A stretch of 39,707 nucleotides of DNA, taken from assembly GCA_017626055.1 (NCBI GenBank), contig JAGAJM010000012.1:1-39707 (forward strand). Reading direction: 5' to 3'. Both the position numbers and the translations under genes were made by a program. Under the pieces are notes generated by a model, which was not told where the DNA came from, ran no database searches, and saw only the letters and a program-made list of their open reading frames with translations. This document shows positions 18,250 through 26,188 of this stretch, piece by piece. This stretch comes from a bacterium (GTDB lineage: Bacteria > Cyanobacteriota > Vampirovibrionia > Gastranaerophilales > Gastranaerophilaceae). Position 1 is the first letter of the stretch. Each line of letters starts with the position of its first letter.

Positions 18250-20571
18250 CTAATCAATTGTTTCTCTATCTGGATCTTCAATATTTATAACTTGAGCGTA
18301 CTGTAAAACTTTCACTGGCTCAGATTTTTTAGCTTTGCCAAATTTTTTGTCTGAAATATTTTGTTCTGCTGGTTTTTGAGCTGGCGCAAAAGCTAATGCA
18401 CGTTCATTACGAGCCTTGTTTCGTTTCAATCTTTCTGGGTTTTTAATTTCCATTTTACCATAGTTTACACTTGTACCTTTTGTATCAAAAGCAACATCAA
18501 ATCCAAAGAATGTTGTTCTTCTGAAAAAATCATACCCAAAACGAATTCTCAAATCATCTGGACCAAAGGCAATTACAAATCTATTTTCTTGGAAAACCTT
18601 GCCATTTGGAGCATCATCACTCAAGTTTGCCAAACCAGACCAACCCACAGAAAGATATTTGTTAATTCTTATAATTTCTGAAATATAAACAGATGATGCA
18701 CCATATCTATATTTGTCGTATCTTGGCAATGGAGTATTATCTTCAAATCCTGAATGGAAATACGCAATATCTTGCATCCAGTTTTTGTATTGTAAGTGAG
18801 CACGAGGACCAACTCTACCAATAAACTGGGTATCGCCATTACCATAAACTGCAGCAGAACCTTGTAATGCTAATGAAAGATTAAAATGTAAATTTTTATC
18901 TTCATCTGTGTAAGAATACAAAGTTTGAGCAACTTCTGCCATATATCTAAATCTTGTTGTTGACATATTGCCACCACCAAGATGTTCACCATGGCGATTT
19001 CGGTCAAAGTTTTCCATTATACCAACACCAGCTCTATGACGGAAAGATAAGTGTTTTCCCTCCGCTAGAAAGTCTGGTAATCTATATTTTTTATCATAGT
19101 AAACTTCTGCACCATACTTAGGCATTCTTGCACCCAAGAACCATTCATCAGTATATGTATTTGCAACATATTGTAAGAACAAATTATCATCTAAACGTTG
19201 ACGACCTTTTAAGATAAATATATCCGCTGCGGTACCATATCCCAAGAATGTAGAATTGTATGTGTTTTTATATTTTAATAAACCACCAATACCAAAATCA
19301 CTATCTTTATAGTTGATAAATGGAATTGCCTTCATTACAGAGCCACCTGGTCCACCAAATACAAAACCAGGACCAGCGAACATACCTAAGTTTCTCTTAG
19401 TACCAAATTCTGGATAATTCGCTTCAAAATTTCCGCCTTCTTTATCTGTAAAAATAGTCATCTTTGGCCAAGTAAATTTATGCTTGCCATTTTTACTAAT
19501 TCTTATTTTCTTTGCAATATATTTATTATGATTACTTCTAGCATCAACTAGAACTTCATCAATATCTAAATGTAAATCATTACCTGTTGGATCACTTAAA
19601 AATAACGCTTGTTTTTCTGGATCAACAATCATATCCCAGAATCTTGGGCCAACCATTCTTGAGTGAAATCTATGAATTTTTGAAACATCAGAGTGTAAAT
19701 AACCATTTTCGAAATACAACTTTGAATCTTTTTGCATAGCTTTATCAGCATCCATAATAAATTCTTCAGTGTAAGCTGCAATATTTGACATAATCATAGT
19801 TTCTTCGTTCATATCAATCTCAAACGAATCAGCTTTTGTCGGCATTTGACCTTTGAAAACTACAACATCACCATAACCTTTTAAGATATTTGAATCTTGG
19901 TTATATAACATAGTGTCAGAAAGAACTTTCAAACCTTGTTGTGGAAAACTTAAATGAGGACGACCATGAGCAATCATATCCCCACTTTCATCATCATAAG
20001 TAATTTTATCTGAATCCAAAACCATTTCTTTTTCAGTAACGTGTTTTGAAACTCCAGATTCTAACGCAATCGCATCAGAAGATTCTTCTGATGTCATTTC
20101 TTTCTGAATAGATTCAACAATAGAACCTTGTTCAGATAACATCAATTTTTCAGCCTCAGATAAGTTTTCAGTTGCTTTTTTGTCCTTATCCCAGAATTTT
20201 AATTTTTCTAATAGACCTTTATCTTCTCCAGATTCAATACGTCTTTCTCTTTCTTCTACACGTGAAGAAATCTTATGCTGAACAGACAAACGAACCTTTT
20301 TGAACAACGGCATTTTATCTGGATCTATTTCTTTGTATTCCCCTGAACCACCAGCTCTTTGTTCAAATGCATAATCCGTATAATCCCTTTTACCAACATT
20401 TTTTACTTCTGGCATAACCATACTAGCTGGGGATTCAAAAAATCTTTGATCTTGTAAATATTCACCAGTTGAATCAAAAGCCGATGGATCATATACATCC
20501 GCACTATCCATCGCATGTGATGGACTTGAAATTGCTAAAGCTAATACCATTATTAATAAATATTTTTTCAA
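18250..20571 (-). CDS. LptD-like LPS-assembly outer-membrane protein
   Basis: 773 aa with a signal peptide (residues 1-20, cleavage after SHA). Residues 20-170 are charged and partly coiled, which is unusual for LptD. An OstA/LptA-like periplasmic domain follows at about 185-290 (LDSDKITYDDESGDMIAHGR, YNQDSNILKGYGDVVVFKG). A long C-terminal region rich in alternating aromatic and polar strands (about 370-720) looks like a beta-barrel. The arrangement matches LptD, which moves LPS to the outer leaflet with LptE. It lies in one operon with an EnvC-like peptidase, lpxI and lpxB, strongly supporting an LPS export role. Sequence divergence keeps the assignment short of certain. Confidence 0.8.
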   Translation of the reverse strand: MKKYLLIMVLALAISSPSHAMDSADVYDPSAFDSTGEYLQDQRFFESPASMVMPEVKNVGKRDYTDYAFEQRAGGSGEYKEIDPDKMPLFKKVRLSVQHKISSRVEERERRIESGEDKGLLEKLKFWDKDKKATENLSEAEKLMLSEQGSIVESIQKEMTSEESSDAIALESGVSKHVTEKEMVLDSDKITYDDESGDMIAHGRPHLSFPQQGLKVLSDTMLYNQDSNILKGYGDVVVFKGQMPTKADSFEIDMNEETMIMSNIAAYTEEFIMDADKAMQKDSKLYFENGYLHSDVSKIHRFHSRMVGPRFWDMIVDPEKQALFLSDPTGNDLHLDIDEVLVDARSNHNKYIAKKIRISKNGKHKFTWPKMTIFTDKEGGNFEANYPEFGTKRNLGMFAGPGFVFGGPGGSVMKAIPFINYKDSDFGIGGLLKYKNTYNSTFLGYGTAADIFILKGRQRLDDNLFLQYVANTYTDEWFLGARMPKYGAEVYYDKKYRLPDFLAEGKHLSFRHRAGVGIMENFDRNRHGEHLGGGNMSTTRFRYMAEVAQTLYSYTDEDKNLHFNLSLALQGSAAVYGNGDTQFIGRVGPRAHLQYKNWMQDIAYFHSGFEDNTPLPRYDKYRYGASSVYISEIIRINKYLSVGWSGLANLSDDAPNGKVFQENRFVIAFGPDDLRIRFGYDFFRRTTFFGFDVAFDTKGTSVNYGKMEIKNPERLKRNKARNERALAFAPAQKPAEQNISDKKFGKAKKSEPVKVLQYAQVINIEDPDRETID

Positions 20572-20586
20572 CTTTCGATTCCTCTA

Positions 20587-21750
20587 CTATCTAATATAAT
20601 TCATAGGGTTTGTAGGCTTACCATTTACACGAACCTCAAAGTGGCAGTGAGGACCTGTACTATAACCAGTAGAACCTTCCCTACCAATTGTTTGACCTTT
20701 TTTTACAGTCTGTCCATTACTTACAGTAATAGCCGACATGTGAGCATACAAAGTTGTGATTGGTTGACCATTGATAACACCATGATCTAGAATTACAACC
20801 TTACCATATCCCCCATACCATCCAGAGAAAATAACTTTTCCATCATTAGAAGCTTTGATAGCACCACCATTTGGACCAGCAATATCAATACCAGAGTGGA
20901 AAATTCTACTTTTAAATATAGGGTGAGTTCTCCAACCAAATGGAGATGAAATACGTCCAGAAATTGGATAAATAAACCCTGTTGATGAAACTTTAATTGT
21001 TGAAGGTCCATTCTTTTTGGTTACACCAGCAATCATATTTTGGATATTTTCAGATTGCTTAGCTAACTCTCTTTCTGAACGCTCATAATAAGCCTTATCA
21101 TTTTGTAAACGCTGAATCATGTTTTTATTTTCAGCAATTGAGCCTTGAATTGTTGCCCTTTGAGTTTTAATATCCCTGATTGATGCCTCAACTGAACGTT
21201 TTTGTTGTTCAACTTGAGCCTTTAGAACCGCAATTTCATCAGCTTTTGTTTTAACCGCCTGCATTCTTTTGTAATCATCTTGGATAACAATTTTTTCAAA
21301 ATAAAACATATCCATTAAAGAATTCACATCATTTGCAGACAAAATCAATTCAAACATGCCATATCTTTGGTGTTTAAATACTTGACGAATTCGTGACTTC
21401 ATTTCCGAATCGATATTTTTAAATTCAATAAGCGCCGCGTTTAATTGACGTTCCATTGAATTCAAATTGGACATCAAAGAATTATATCTTTGAGTTGATG
21501 TTCTTAGCTGAACTTGAGCTTTTTCAAGCTTTTGTTGGTTGCTATTTAATTTATTTCTTTCTTTTTTAAGTTTTAAATCTGCTTGATTTTTCTTTTGTCT
21601 AAAATAATCACGTTTTGAATTGGTTTGTTGCAATTGTTTGTTCAAAGCCTCATTATTTCCAGCAGCAAAAGACGGCACCTCACATACACACAAAGTCCCT
21701 AAAACAATCCAGCCTATTAAAATATATTTAGAAATAAAATTCTTTATCAT
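20587..21750 (-). CDS. EnvC-like M23 peptidase with coiled coil
   Basis: 387 aa. N-terminal hydrophobic segment (about 11-28, ILIGWIVLGTLCVCEVPSFAA) acts as signal or anchor, then a long coiled coil (about 30-240, NKQLQQTNSKRDYFRQKKNQ onwards), then an M23 domain. The M23 zinc residues are intact: His285 and Asp289 in HSGIDIAGP, and His368 and His370 in HCHFEVR, plus LYAHMS. With a complete active site it could cleave peptidoglycan, unlike E. coli EnvC, which is degenerate and activates amidases. It starts 13 nt after the 34-aa gene and is followed 15 nt later by the LptD-like gene. Confidence 0.92.
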   Translation of the reverse strand: MIKNFISKYILIGWIVLGTLCVCEVPSFAAGNNEALNKQLQQTNSKRDYFRQKKNQADLKLKKERNKLNSNQQKLEKAQVQLRTSTQRYNSLMSNLNSMERQLNAALIEFKNIDSEMKSRIRQVFKHQRYGMFELILSANDVNSLMDMFYFEKIVIQDDYKRMQAVKTKADEIAVLKAQVEQQKRSVEASIRDIKTQRATIQGSIAENKNMIQRLQNDKAYYERSERELAKQSENIQNMIAGVTKKNGPSTIKVSSTGFIYPISGRISSPFGWRTHPIFKSRIFHSGIDIAGPNGGAIKASNDGKVIFSGWYGGYGKVVILDHGVINGQPITTLYAHMSAITVSNGQTVKKGQTIGREGSTGYSTGPHCHFEVRVNGKPTNPMNYIR

Positions 21751-21763
21751 TCTTAAATTTTCG

Positions 21764-21868
21764 TTATATTGCTAATACAGTAAAAATCATCATTCCAAAG
21801 GTCCACGCAATAAAAGAAACTGCAATAATCCCAATGATAATTTTTCTATGTTTTCTAAAAAATTCCAT
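21764..21868 (-). CDS. 34-aa single-span membrane peptide heading the envelope operon
   Basis: Short reading frame starting MEFFRKHRKIIIGIIAVSF and ending in FTVLAI. A basic N-terminus (RKHRK) is followed by one hydrophobic helix (about 10-33), so the N-terminus should be cytoplasmic. A strong Shine-Dalgarno (AAGGGGAGAAATT) precedes the ATG, and a TTGCAC-N17-TAAAAT promoter lies 25 nt further upstream. The stop is 13 nt before the M23 peptidase. It resembles the N-terminal anchor of SurA/PpiD-type chaperones in composition, but nothing follows, so it may be a free-standing membrane peptide. Function unknown. Confidence 0.7.
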   Translation of the reverse strand: MEFFRKHRKIIIGIIAVSFIAWTFGMMIFTVLAI

Positions 21869-21892
21869 AATTTCTCCCCTTATACATCCTAT

Positions 21893-21921
21893 ATTTTACT
21901 ATCAAAAAAATCTTTGTGCAA
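21893..21921 (-). promoter_or_regulatory. Sigma-70-type promoter for the envelope operon
   Basis: Minus-strand TTGCAC (21916-21921), 17-nt spacer, TAAAAT (21893-21898), 24 nt before the 34-aa start. It is placed back to back with the ECF promoter of the rightward cassette. Confidence 0.65.
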
Positions 21922-21954
21922 GAAATTGAAACATATATTAACAAGTGGAAAAAT

Positions 21955-21977
21955 GAACTTTTTTATTTTACAATCGT
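21955..21977 (+). promoter_or_regulatory. ECF-type promoter (GAAC-N16-CGT) for the sigma cassette
   Basis: GAAC at 21955-21958, a T-rich 16-nt spacer and CGT at 21975-21977, matching the ECF sigma pattern (GAAC near -35, CGT near -10). It lies 24 nt before the anti-sigma start, which is preceded by AGAGG. Because the downstream operon encodes an ECF sigma factor, autoregulation is the simple reading. Confidence 0.6.
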
Positions 21978-22001
21978 TATACAAGTACAGAGGTTACAAA
22001 G

Positions 22002-22346
22002 ATGAAAGAAAAATGCACAAAATACGAATCACTCTTTACTTTTAGAAGCGAAGAAGAACTTATGCAACACATTGAAGAATGTGAAGATTGCCGTTTAGAA
22101 CACGAAAAAATGCAAAAAGTTTCTGAGCTAATTAAAGAAGTTAGACCTTACTTTAGAGAAAGAAGAAGAAATCTTGCTAAAGTAAAAGTTGCTTGTGCGT
22201 TATTTATGCTTATGGTTAGTGGAACAACGCTAGGAGTTCTAAACTTTAACACAGATGTTTCTGACACTCTAAAATACGGAGCAGCATTAAGTTCTGAAGA
22301 TTTAGGATTACCAGTAGATTCTTACGGGCTTATCTACATAGAATAG
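22002..22346 (+). CDS. Zinc-type anti-sigma factor
   Basis: 114 aa. Cytoplasmic N-terminal part carries the zinc anti-sigma motif H-x3-C-x2-C (His23, Cys27, Cys30; in HIEECEDC), with Cys5 as a possible extra ligand. One membrane helix lies at about 65-85 (KVACALFMLMVSGTTLGVLNF), leaving a periplasmic tail of only about 30 residues. The sigma gene starts 13 nt after its stop, so the anti-sigma gene comes first, the reverse of the common order. It probably holds the ECF factor inactive until an envelope signal arrives; the short tail suggests that a partner senses it. Confidence 0.82.
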   Translation: MKEKCTKYESLFTFRSEEELMQHIEECEDCRLEHEKMQKVSELIKEVRPYFRERRRNLAKVKVACALFMLMVSGTTLGVLNFNTDVSDTLKYGAALSSEDLGLPVDSYGLIYIE

Positions 22347-22359
22347 TAGAACGGAATTC

Positions 22360-22857
22360 ATGGATTTTAACAAAGTAATAGAAGCAAACAAACAAAATAT
22401 TAAAAATATAATACGTCTTATAACCAAAGAAGAAAATGAAGATTTGGAACAAGAGGTATATGTTAAAATCTGGAAAAATTCTGATAAATACAAAGAAAAA
22501 GGTTCTATAAAAAGTTGGATTTCGACAATCGCAAGAAATACATCCTTAGACTATTTAAAATCGTCCTATCATAAGGTTTTTCAAACATCAACGTCTGATG
22601 ATTTAGTTATAACAAACATCAAAGATAGAAAAATTTCACCAGAAGAAACTCTTTCAAAAAAAGAACGACAAAGAAAAATCGTTGATGCAATCAACAAATT
22701 AAAACCGAAGTTTAGAGAAGTAATCGTTATGTGCGAAATCAATGGTTACACATACGAAGAATGTGCTAAAAGATTAAATTGCCCAGTTGGGACAATTAAA
22801 TCCAGAATATTTAATGCTAAAAAAGAATTAGCAGAAAAATTACAAGATATATTATAG
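22360..22857 (+). CDS. ECF-family RNA polymerase sigma factor
   Basis: 165 aa, with the two-domain ECF layout. Region 2 is at about 10-75 (NEDLEQEVYVKIWKNSDKYKEKGSIKSWISTIARN with the -10 recognition residues). Region 4 is at about 110-160: LKPKFREVIVMCEINGYTYEECAKRL, then PVGTIKSRIFNAKKEL as the -35 recognition helix. No region 3 or extension. It is between its anti-sigma and a Spy-like gene in one operon behind a GAAC-N16-CGT site. The regulon is unknown beyond this cassette. Confidence 0.92.
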   Translation: MDFNKVIEANKQNIKNIIRLITKEENEDLEQEVYVKIWKNSDKYKEKGSIKSWISTIARNTSLDYLKSSYHKVFQTSTSDDLVITNIKDRKISPEETLSKKERQRKIVDAINKLKPKFREVIVMCEINGYTYEECAKRLNCPVGTIKSRIFNAKKELAEKLQDIL

Positions 22858-22876
22858 ATAAGTGAGGGAATATAAA

Positions 22877-23461
22877 ATGAAAAAAACATTTTCATTATTA
22901 CTATTAACAGCAATATTAACATTATCAGGGACTTCAGTTTATGCACAAAAACCAGAAGCTCCAAAAGCAGATACTACAAAACAAGAAGAGGTACCAAGTA
23001 AACCTGAACGTCCTTCTAAAGAAGAGATGAGGAAACAATTCGAGCAACGCTTAAACTTGTCAGAAAAACAAAAAGAAAAAGCAAAAGCTTTACATACTCA
23101 AGGCAGAGAAGAAATGAAGCCAATTATGGCACAAATCAAACAAAAACACCAAGAAATTGAAATGGTAAAGATGTCTAGAATGGCAGAACAAATGCAACAA
23201 GAAAAGATTGCGCAAATTAACGCCGAAATCCAAGCTCTTGAAAAACAAGCTCATGAAATCAGAAAGAAAAATTCAAAAGAATTTGAAAGAATCTTGAACA
23301 AGAAACAAAAAGCTGAATTAGAAGTAATGAAAGCTGAAGGTCGTGCAAGATTTGAAAAAGACCACAAAGCAAGAACACCTTTCCAAGGTTTGGGAACTCC
23401 TAATATGTTCTTAAAACCTCTACTTCCACCTCCACCTCACAAAGAAGGCTTGTGGAAATAA
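22877..23461 (+). CDS. Spy/CpxP-like periplasmic protein
   Basis: 194 aa. Signal peptide of about 22 residues (MKKTFSLLLLTAILTLSGTSVYA). A Pro/Lys/Glu-rich linker follows, then a helical hairpin with an LTxxQ-type motif (LNLSEKQKEKA) and a second copy (LNKKQKAELEVMKA), as in Spy/CpxP/ZraP. These bind unfolded proteins or metals, and CpxP/CnrX types feed back on envelope signalling. A proline-rich tail (LLPPPPHKEG) is odd. The ATG at 22877 has a GAGGGAA Shine-Dalgarno; the frame opens 5 codons earlier at a GTG. As third gene after anti-sigma and sigma, it may be the sensor or output of the stress response. Confidence 0.8.
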   Translation: MKKTFSLLLLTAILTLSGTSVYAQKPEAPKADTTKQEEVPSKPERPSKEEMRKQFEQRLNLSEKQKEKAKALHTQGREEMKPIMAQIKQKHQEIEMVKMSRMAEQMQQEKIAQINAEIQALEKQAHEIRKKNSKEFERILNKKQKAELEVMKAEGRARFEKDHKARTPFQGLGTPNMFLKPLLPPPPHKEGLWK

Positions 23462-23471
23462 TAACTTTTAA

Positions 23472-23504
23472 TTTTGCCCGAATTCATAATGAATTCGGGC
23501 AAAA
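23472..23504. repeat. Perfect 16-bp inverted repeat
   Basis: TTTTGCCCGAATTCAT and its exact reverse complement around one central base, directly after the Spy-like gene stop. As an RNA on either strand it would form a strong hairpin, but there is no T run after the 3' arm on either strand, so it is not a textbook terminator. It may still end the plus-strand cassette. Confidence 0.8.
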
Positions 23505-23528
23505 AAATACCACTTTGTTGAAGTGGTA
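23501..23528 (-). terminator. Terminator of the 489-aa gene
   Basis: On the minus strand: TACCACTT, loop CAACA, AAGTGGTA, then seven T. It lies about 55 nt after the stop of the 489-aa gene. Confidence 0.85.
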
Positions 23529-23581
23529 GGGAAAAGTTACGAAAATTAATTGTAGGGGATATAAAAAATATTATTTAAAAC

Positions 23582-25051
23582 CTATGCATTAAAGATGTTG
23601 AAAGATTTTTCAACGTTCTTTTTAATAATGTTTTTAACTGAATCATATTCAGTAGAAAGTGCACTATGTTCTGATTCTAATTTATTCAACTGAAGATCGA
23701 ATTGTTTATCTTGTCTTTCAATCTTATCCATAGCATTTTGGTAAACTTGTTCAGCAATAGCCATTGCAGAAGAATCTTCTTTTTGTGCAATTGATTCATC
23801 AGAATCTAAACTTGTACCAACAAATGATTTTTCAACTGTTGAGAAGTAAGATAATTGTAATTTACCAGCTTTTAATTGTTTTACAAACCAGTCAGCTTCT
23901 TTTAACTTAGTTTCATCATCAATTGTTGTATAACCTTTAGTTCTCATTTCATTGAAGATATTTTTGTAGTAATTTACGATATTAGCATCATAAGTTAAGT
24001 TTTGAGTTGAAGCTGAAATTTGGTTATTATAGTATGCTTCAGTTAATGCTGTTGCATAATCAAACAATTCTCTTTGAGCAACTGTTGAACCTTCGAAGTT
24101 CAATGCTTTTTTTGTTTCATAAATATCATAAGCAACTTTGCCCTCAGAAACGCCATCAGCATCTAAGTAGTTTCTTGGGTTTTCGCTAATTAATGTATCA
24201 TCAGGATCTGCATATAATGCTTTTGTTTCAACTAATTCTTTGTCTTGATTATAATAAGAGAACAAACCAGTTTCTGTATTATAACCAACACCTGTTTTAT
24301 TTTCGTGATCTAATGCTGGAAGTGTTTCATAGGTATCAGTACCTACTTGTTCATCTGTTTGGTAACAAACGATAACATTTGTTTTAGTTAGACCGTTTTC
24401 AGTCTCTGTTACTTCTCTAGCTTCTAGAAGATGTCTTTGTCTATAATAACCAGTACTATCTTTGTATAATGGTGTTGTTCCATTTGCATCTGTAGCATAA
24501 GCAGTAGCATAAGTAACATAGCCATCAAGTGATTCATTACTAAATGCTGTAAAGTCAAAATCTAAAATATGTTGACTGTCGTAATCGTTAATACTTTTGC
24601 CAACAGAAGCTAAGTACATATCCCAAGCATTGTGAATAGCATCTTCAGATGCTTGACGTTTAGTCACATCGATATCAGCTTGAGTATATCCTAAATCTCT
24701 TAAAAATCTATTAAAGTCACCGTTATTTTGTTTATAAGCTTTAGCAATATCTTCATTAACTAAAACTTTGCCAGTATGATCTTGAACAAGATATTGTTTA
24801 CCAGCAGCAACAGAATTGAATGATGTTAATTGGTTGTATGATAAATCAGCGTAAGTAGCATCAGAACCATTATAACCAGTTAAAACTTGATATTTAGTCT
24901 TAGCAAGAGCATCTAAATAAGCATCGTTAATCTGTTCTGAATTGTCAGAAAGACGTTGCTTAGAATAAGCTATTGACTGCTGTTCCATCTCGTTATTAGA
25001 TAGACGAGCAGTAATGCTTAATAATCTAGCTTGTGATGCTGCCATACCCAT
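23582..25051 (-). CDS. Uncharacterised 489-aa protein with helical ends, under a sigma-28-type promoter
   Basis: I do not recognise a named family. The N-terminal 55 residues are helical and begin MGMAASQARLLSITARLS, with no signal peptide. The C-terminal 70 residues form a second coiled helix (DKIERQDKQFDLQLNKLES onward, then NVEKSFNIF). Between them is a variable-looking, Tyr/Asn/Thr/Asp-rich region with a single Cys. Helical ends around a variable middle are the layout of flagellin, hook-associated and other axial proteins. The upstream TAAAGTTT-N12-GCCGTAAA matches sigma-28 promoters, which drive late flagellar genes elsewhere. I infer an exported or filament-related protein, but no flagellar gene is in view. 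Its own terminator follows. Confidence 0.8.
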   Translation of the reverse strand: MGMAASQARLLSITARLSNNEMEQQSIAYSKQRLSDNSEQINDAYLDALAKTKYQVLTGYNGSDATYADLSYNQLTSFNSVAAGKQYLVQDHTGKVLVNEDIAKAYKQNNGDFNRFLRDLGYTQADIDVTKRQASEDAIHNAWDMYLASVGKSINDYDSQHILDFDFTAFSNESLDGYVTYATAYATDANGTTPLYKDSTGYYRQRHLLEAREVTETENGLTKTNVIVCYQTDEQVGTDTYETLPALDHENKTGVGYNTETGLFSYYNQDKELVETKALYADPDDTLISENPRNYLDADGVSEGKVAYDIYETKKALNFEGSTVAQRELFDYATALTEAYYNNQISASTQNLTYDANIVNYYKNIFNEMRTKGYTTIDDETKLKEADWFVKQLKAGKLQLSYFSTVEKSFVGTSLDSDESIAQKEDSSAMAIAEQVYQNAMDKIERQDKQFDLQLNKLESEHSALSTEYDSVKNIIKKNVEKSFNIFNA

Positions 25052-25096
25052 AGTGCTAAGCGTTTCCTTTCAATAATTTTCGTATCCGTAATCATG

Positions 25097-25124
25097 TTTA
25101 CGGCTTATTTAAAGGAAAACTTTA
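25097..25124 (-). promoter_or_regulatory. Sigma-28 (FliA)-type promoter of the 489-aa gene
   Basis: Minus strand: TAAAGTTT (25117-25124), 12-nt spacer, GCCGTAAA (25097-25104). The -35 is identical to the E. coli FliA consensus; the -10 has two changes from GCCGATAA. A short CCGTAA/TTACGG hairpin overlaps its downstream edge. It ends 45 nt before the ATG. Confidence 0.6.
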
Positions 25125-25142
25125 GAATTTTAACAAAGTTTG

Positions 25143-26186
25143 TTACAAAACTGTAACATTTCTATTATTCATAATGTAATCCCATTCAGCAACAGGAAAT
25201 TCTGGAAATTTTTTATTCTTTTTTAAAACTTCAAAATATCTAGTATATTTTAATTTAATCACATCCAAAGAATTTCGAGATTTATGAGCTTTAATAACAA
25301 TTTTCCACAAATAATAATAAATATAATTTTTGAATTCAGAATTTTTCCAATAGTTAATATAAGTCAAATTTAAGGGAGTTTGTTCTAAATCAACCAACTT
25401 ATTCCAAGGTTTATCAAGAATATAATGATAAATTCCTCCATTTTTCATATCAAAATCAGTTATACAAATAGTCGAGTAACATTGATTGTTCCATCTTTTG
25501 TGAAGAGGTTTTATGCCAGAGGCTAAAACTTCACTAATGATAATCTGATCTGCAAATTGTGTTTTTTGATATTTTTCTAAATTTTTATGCAAAGTATTAA
25601 CAATGTTCTGAGAAAGATTGTGTTCTCGCCATTTCTTAGCATCCATCAAAATCATGCCAGAATTATAATAACCATTTTTAAATTCGACAAAATCAAATTT
25701 GTTCAAGCATAAATCTTCATCAATATCCTTAACCATACCAGTCGTTTTTGAGCCTAAATCTGAATTGTATAACTTTGATAAATCACCAGTGATTAAAGTA
25801 TCACCATCTAAATAAATAATCCTGTCCACATTAGGCAATATCTCTGGTATGACAACACGAGCAATAGCAATCGGAGTTAAATATTTATATAAACTAACAC
25901 CTTTTGTAATCTTATCTGTGTCAACTGGAATAAATTCTACATTATGATTATTTTTTGTAATATGATTTCTCATCAAATTCTTACTATGATTAGTTAGCCC
26001 AGATTCAACAATATAAAAATTATATTTAGTATCAGATTTGCTGGTGGTTATAATTGAATCAATTGAAATTATTGTAGGAATAACATAGTTATTATCAATA
26101 GTGTAGGCAATATTTATCGGTTCCTTGGCAAAAGAAACACTAGAAATTAAAAAATATGTCAACACAGATAAAATAAACTTTTTCAC
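25143..26186 (-). CDS. GT8-family glycosyltransferase with a signal peptide
   Basis: 347 aa. Glycosyltransferase family 8 features: INIAYTIDNNYV at the sugar-nucleotide end, the DxD metal motif at Asp127-Asp129 (YLDGDTLITGDLSKLY), NSGMILMD, ADQIIIS, and a late HYILDKPW block. GT8 enzymes transfer glucose or galactose from NDP-sugars, commonly onto LPS core or proteins. The N-terminus is a convincing signal peptide (about 21 residues, MKKFILSVLTYFLISSVSFA, cleavage before KEP), which is strange for an enzyme that needs cytoplasmic NDP-sugars. It lies 2 nt after an MFS gene in the 29742-25143 cluster. Confidence 0.87.
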   Translation of the reverse strand: MKKFILSVLTYFLISSVSFAKEPINIAYTIDNNYVIPTIISIDSIITTSKSDTKYNFYIVESGLTNHSKNLMRNHITKNNHNVEFIPVDTDKITKGVSLYKYLTPIAIARVVIPEILPNVDRIIYLDGDTLITGDLSKLYNSDLGSKTTGMVKDIDEDLCLNKFDFVEFKNGYYNSGMILMDAKKWREHNLSQNIVNTLHKNLEKYQKTQFADQIIISEVLASGIKPLHKRWNNQCYSTICITDFDMKNGGIYHYILDKPWNKLVDLEQTPLNLTYINYWKNSEFKNYIYYYLWKIVIKAHKSRNSLDVIKLKYTRYFEVLKKNKKFPEFPVAEWDYIMNNRNVTVL

Positions 26187-26188
26187 AA

